Origin: Bosea sp. F3-2
Lineage (GTDB): Bacteria; Pseudomonadota; Alphaproteobacteria; Rhizobiales; Beijerinckiaceae
Direction: 5' to 3'
Length of the DNA: 64,000 nt
NCBI RefSeq assembly: GCF_008253865.1
Contig: NZ_CP042331.1
Coordinates: 5,669,501-5,733,500, forward strand
Part shown: positions 60,452 through 64,000 of the stretch, in pieces
Position numbering within the stretch: position 1 is the stretch's first letter
Layout of the letters: every line of letters starts with the position of its first letter
Notes under the pieces: model-generated
Seen by the model: only the letters and a program-made list of their open reading frames with translations
What the model was told of the DNA's origin: nothing
The model's database searches: none
Program-made: the position numbers and the translations under genes

Positions 60452-61984
60452 TCAATGCGCTTCGCCCGGCCGTGCGTTGCGCAGCGTCGTCAGCGTCACG
60501 GCGATGCAGAACAGCATGCCGACGATCGACAGGACGGCAGCGGCGCGGAAGCCGAGCATGAAGGCCTCGCAGGCCCGCGCCAGCATCGGCCCGGCCTGAT
60601 CGGGCGCGAGCCCCGTCGCGAAGGCCAGGGCGCCGCCCAACGTCGAGCGTGCCGGGGCGAGCGCCTCGACGCTGACGCCGGGCACGACGACATCCGCCAT
60701 GCGGCTGCGATAGAGCGCGGCGCCCAGGCTGCCGAGCACGGCGATGCCGAGCGCGCCGCCAAGCTCGACACTGGTTTCCGACATGGCTGAAGCGGCGCCG
60801 GTGCGTTCCGGCGGAGCCGATCCGACGACGATGCCGGTGGTCAGCGTGATCACCGGCGTGAAGCCGATCGAGAACACCACCGAGGCGGCGACGATCTGCA
60901 CGAGGCCCGGCGCAAAGACGAGCCAGACGAAGCCGATCGCCGAGACCGCCATGCCGCCCGCCATCAGCGCCGCTGGCGTGAAACGGCCGACGAGGCTCGG
61001 CGTCACGAAGGAGGCGAGCGTGAAGGCGACGGCCGAGGGCAAGGACCAGAGGCCGGCCTGCAGCGGCGTCAGCCCGGCGACGAGCTGGAAGTACTGCGCC
61101 AGGAAGATGAAGCTGCCGAACATGAACAGGATGCCGGCGAGGTTAATCGCCAGCGCCGCCCGGAAGGCAGGGATGCGGAACATGGCGAGATCGATCATCG
61201 GGTCGGCGAGCCGCGCCTGTCGCCGCAGGAAGAGCAGCACGAAGCCGAGACCGGCGATGATCGACACGGCAGCCTGCCAGTCGAAGCCCTCCGCCGCCCA
61301 GTGCTTGATGCCGTAGACAAGCCCGAGCACGGCGGCGAGCGAGAGCAGGGCGCTGAGGATGTCGATGCGGCCGGCGTTCGGCGCGCGATATTCCGGCAGC
61401 AGGATCGGGCCGATGGCGAGCAGCAGCAGCATCGGCGGCACGGCGATCAGGAAGGCCGAACCCCACCAGAAATACTCGATCAGGAAGCCGCCGACGACGG
61501 GCCCGATGATGGCGCCGACCGAGAAGCTGGCGATCCACATCGAGATCGCGAAGGTGCGTTCCTTCTCGTCGCTGAACATCACGGTGATGAGCGACAGCGT
61601 CGAGGGAGCAAGCGTCGCCCCGGCGATGCCGAGGACAGCGCGCATGGCAATCAGCATCTCTGCGCTGTTGGAGAAGGCCGCAACGGTCGAAGCGACACCG
61701 AAGAAGGCTGCGCCGATCATCAGCAGCCGCCTGCGGCCGATGCGGTCCCCGAGCGTGCCCATGGTCATCAGGAAGCCGGCGACCATGAAGCCGTAGATGT
61801 CGATGATCCAGAGCAGCTGGCTCGCGCTCGGTTTCAGGTCGCGCGTTAGCGTCGGCACGGCGAGGTTCAGCACTGTGAGATCCATCGAATAGATCATGCA
61901 GGGCAGGGCGATTGCGAGCAGGCCAAGCCACTCGCGGCGTGTCGCCTTCCGTTCACCCTGGCTTGAAATGGGTGCTGACGTCAT
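60452..61984 (-). CDS. DHA2-type MFS drug exporter
   Basis: 510 residues with fourteen hydrophobic helices. LNLAVPTLTRDLKPSASQLLWIIDIYGFMVAGFLMTMGTLGDRIGRRRLL is the classical N-terminal EmrB/QacA region; motif C (about SLITVMFSDEKERTFAISMWIASFSVGAIIGPVVGGFLIE) is present. Long helices at the C-terminus agree. Substrate unknown. Convergent with the HAD gene, 16 bases apart. Confidence 0.9.
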   Translation of the reverse strand: MTSAPISSQGERKATRREWLGLLAIALPCMIYSMDLTVLNLAVPTLTRDLKPSASQLLWIIDIYGFMVAGFLMTMGTLGDRIGRRRLLMIGAAFFGVASTVAAFSNSAEMLIAMRAVLGIAGATLAPSTLSLITVMFSDEKERTFAISMWIASFSVGAIIGPVVGGFLIEYFWWGSAFLIAVPPMLLLLAIGPILLPEYRAPNAGRIDILSALLSLAAVLGLVYGIKHWAAEGFDWQAAVSIIAGLGFVLLFLRRQARLADPMIDLAMFRIPAFRAALAINLAGILFMFGSFIFLAQYFQLVAGLTPLQAGLWSLPSAVAFTLASFVTPSLVGRFTPAALMAGGMAVSAIGFVWLVFAPGLVQIVAASVVFSIGFTPVITLTTGIVVGSAPPERTGAASAMSETSVELGGALGIAVLGSLGAALYRSRMADVVVPGVSVEALAPARSTLGGALAFATGLAPDQAGPMLARACEAFMLGFRAAAVLSIVGMLFCIAVTLTTLRNARPGEAH

Positions 61985-62087
61985 CGTTCACTCGCAGCCT
62001 TTGGTATCCAGGCCGGCCCTTTGCCATGAGAGTGCGGCTGAATCTGGCAGGAGAGGGCGGTAGCTACTCCTACGCCCGACGGGCGCG

Positions 62088-64000
62088 CTATCCCTGCCGG
62101 GTTGCCGCGAGATTGCGCAGCCGCGCGACGATGTCCCCGTAGAGGCCCTCGATCGGGCGGAAGACGAAACGCACTGTGGATTTCCCCGGCGGGACGACGA
62201 CGGCCCGGAAAAGCACGTTGGCGCGCAGCAACTCCGCCGGCCGATCGTCGATCTCGACCCGCCACCAATGGTGCCAGACATCGTTGAGGACGAGATAACC
62301 GCCGCGTGGCGCATCGACGGCGATCGTCACCGTGGTCGTGCCGTAATCGCGGATCGCGACCGTGGCCGGCCCGATCGCGCCCGTGGCGAGCGGCGGTGGA
62401 TCGCGGTCGAGCAGGACGGTCCGGCGCGGATCGAATCCGGTGGGCCATTGGCCGCTCGTCAGGATGCCGTCGAGATCGGCCTTCTGCGCCTCGGTGACGA
62501 GCAGGATGCGCGGCAAGGCGCGCGGGTTCTCATAGACATAGGCGTCCTTCGTCCGGGCGATCTGGCGGAGGTCCCCGGGTTTCAGCCGCTTGTCGATCTG
62601 CTCGATCGGCACGCCGGTCGCGATGAAGCGCAGTCCCAGCATGTCGGCCAGCAGCGAGCGATAACCCGGCATCAGGGCGGAGAAGGTGCGCTGATCGGGC
62701 AGGGCGACATGGTCGCCGGCGCCGGTCGCCTTGCTGTAGAGGCCGAGCCGCAGCGGGTTGTAGCCCAAGGTGTTGTCGAGTTCATGGACGAGGCTGGCAT
62801 TGGGCCAGTGAAAGTCGATGGCGGCGAGTTCAATCCGGTCACGCCGGTCGGGCGCGGCGGTGCGGGCGGTTTCGCGTTTGAGCAGAGCGATGGTCTCGTT
62901 CGTGCTGTCCTTGCGCAGCACGTCATACATCTGCGGCGGCAGGGCGGTGGATTCGCTTGGGCCGTTATTGACGGAAAGGTCCACGACGAGCGTGGCAGCC
63001 AGGACGACGGTGGCCGCGAGCGCCGAGCCGCGCTGGGCCAGGCCGCGGGCGGCGACGATGCTTCCAAGCGAGAGCACGCCGCAGAGAAGCGCGATCACGA
63101 GCGGCGAGGTGGCGACAGGGATGCGCCCGACCGTCCAGGCGAGCCAGAGGGCGAGGGCGAGCGCTCCGGCGAAGATCAGCGCTTCCAGGGCGATCTGCCA
63201 GGGCCGCGCCTTCGGCGCCGTGCCTGTCATGACGAGATGGGTGAGATAGCCGCCGAGGATGGCGAGCAGGGCGCCGAGGATGAAGAGCGCATCGGCGGGG
63301 CGGCGGTAGAAGCTGATGCCGGGCAGCTCGAACAGCAGCCTGAAGGCGGGGGTGTAGCGGCCGAGCGCATAGAGCAGGGCGATCAGCGCCGCGACGCTGA
63401 GTGCGACGATCTCGCGCCGCCAGAGCGCCCCGCGGACGAGGCCGATGGTGAGGATCAGCCCCATCGGCAGCAGGCCGAGATAGAGCTGGCTCATGTTACG
63501 GGCGAGGAAGAGCCCGAGCGGGCCGAAGCGGGCCTCCCAGGCCGGGCTCGGCGCGCCCCAGAAATCCGCGAGCGGCCCGGCCGCGCCATAGAGATTGGCG
63601 ATCAGCCCGGTAAGCAGCGCGGCGGGGTGCAGCGAGCCCTTGCCGGCTTCGACGAAGTCGATCGCGGGGCGGTTCGACTCCTGCGCGATGAAGCCGGTCA
63701 GCAGGATGGGGATGGTGGCGACCAGAATGGCGCCGAGCGTGCCGGCAAGCAGGGGCAGCAAGCTAGTACGGAAGGCGCGCCAAGGATTGCGCGCCATCAG
63801 GATCGCAGCGATCACCAGCCCGGCGAGGACGTAGACGCCGATCAGCGCGACCTGATCGCGGCCTAGCACCATGAAGCCGGAAGCCACCCCGGCGGCGAAG
63901 CCGTAGCCGATCGAGCCGCGCTCCAGCGCGCGGGAGAGCAGAAACAGGGTGACAGCGAAATAGCCGAGGCTCAGCACCTGCCCGACATGCTGGATTCGCC
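62088..64000 (-). CDS. YfhO-like multi-spanning membrane protein, 5' end outside window
   Basis: The visible 637 residues hold about ten hydrophobic helices in the first two thirds and a soluble C-terminal third ending in GYLVLNDVWHHWWRVEIDDRP and FRPIEGLYGDIVARLRNL. This C-terminal DxWHHxW-type block is characteristic of YfhO-family proteins of glycolipid or glycan biosynthesis. The frame is open through the window edge (upstream residues RIQHVGQVL), so the true start lies beyond 64000. Function in detail not known. Confidence 0.75.
   Translation of the reverse strand, partial: RIQHVGQVLSLGYFAVTLFLLSRALERGSIGYGFAAGVASGFMVLGRDQVALIGVYVLAGLVIAAILMARNPWRAFRTSLLPLLAGTLGAILVATIPILLTGFIAQESNRPAIDFVEAGKGSLHPAALLTGLIANLYGAAGPLADFWGAPSPAWEARFGPLGLFLARNMSQLYLGLLPMGLILTIGLVRGALWRREIVALSVAALIALLYALGRYTPAFRLLFELPGISFYRRPADALFILGALLAILGGYLTHLVMTGTAPKARPWQIALEALIFAGALALALWLAWTVGRIPVATSPLVIALLCGVLSLGSIVAARGLAQRGSALAATVVLAATLVVDLSVNNGPSESTALPPQMYDVLRKDSTNETIALLKRETARTAAPDRRDRIELAAIDFHWPNASLVHELDNTLGYNPLRLGLYSKATGAGDHVALPDQRTFSALMPGYRSLLADMLGLRFIATGVPIEQIDKRLKPGDLRQIARTKDAYVYENPRALPRILLVTEAQKADLDGILTSGQWPTGFDPRRTVLLDRDPPPLATGAIGPATVAIRDYGTTTVTIAVDAPRGGYLVLNDVWHHWWRVEIDDRPAELLRANVLFRAVVVPPGKSTVRFVFRPIEGLYGDIVARLRNLAATRQG

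Overview
The window is GC-rich chromosomal DNA from an alphaproteobacterium of the order Hyphomicrobiales, most plausibly a Bosea-like genus (genus is inference). The evidence is a class II flagellar set with FlbD, SciP, ChpT and CtrA, an EipA-type DUF1134 protein, a TIGR01459-type HAD protein and the typical dispersed palindromes of that group. No phage, plasmid or CRISPR signature was seen.

Layout. 1-4627 (minus): a type I secretion ABC transporter (cut by the window start) preceded in its operon by two putative surface or secreted proteins, one with six Q-x-N repeats and one with Gly-Gln and Asn-rich repeats; an AT-rich gap and an orphan IS1595-type zinc-ribbon protein follow. 5.9-24.7 kb: accessory and housekeeping genes: three tRNAs (Pro, Gln, Met), a KdpD-like orphan membrane protein, a DUF3300/endosialidase-chaperone fusion with DUF2950, a SulP transporter, a FixJ-like regulator, a winged-helix/TPR regulator, polyphosphate kinase 2, a HlyD-type adaptor and an acyltransferase. 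24.8-26.7 kb: a PmtA-like methyltransferase and mnmA.

27-48 kb: flagellar and cell-cycle block: fliK-flgD-sciP-fliF-fliG-fliH-fliN-flbD, then flhA, then fliJ and fliI on the minus strand (separated from each other by an MFS gene and a DUF1304 gene), then ctrA divergent from fliI. Near-consensus CtrA boxes (TTAA-N7-TTAA type) precede sciP, fliF, flhA and fliI. A 261-bp MITE-like element flanked by TA sits exactly in the fliG stop codon, between fliG and fliH. 48.4-54.8 kb (minus): chpT-cheA-cheW-cheY-cheB-cheR. ChpT is the phosphotransferase that feeds CtrA, CtrA is expected to drive the flagellar operons, and SciP to restrain CtrA, so most of one regulatory circuit and its targets lie within 25 kb.

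54.9-64 kb: cysQ, a YHS-like secreted protein, eipA, a coiled-coil membrane protein, a PfkB sugar kinase overlapping a HAD hydrolase, a DHA2-type exporter and a YfhO-like membrane protein cut by the window end. Two families of dispersed palindromic repeats occur in intergenic spaces. The most unusual observations are the element in the fliG stop codon with its own ribosome site and reading frame ending one base before fliH, the two repeat proteins linked to the type I exporter, the Tyr/Arg-rich Tat-type protein, and the DUF3300-S74 fusion.
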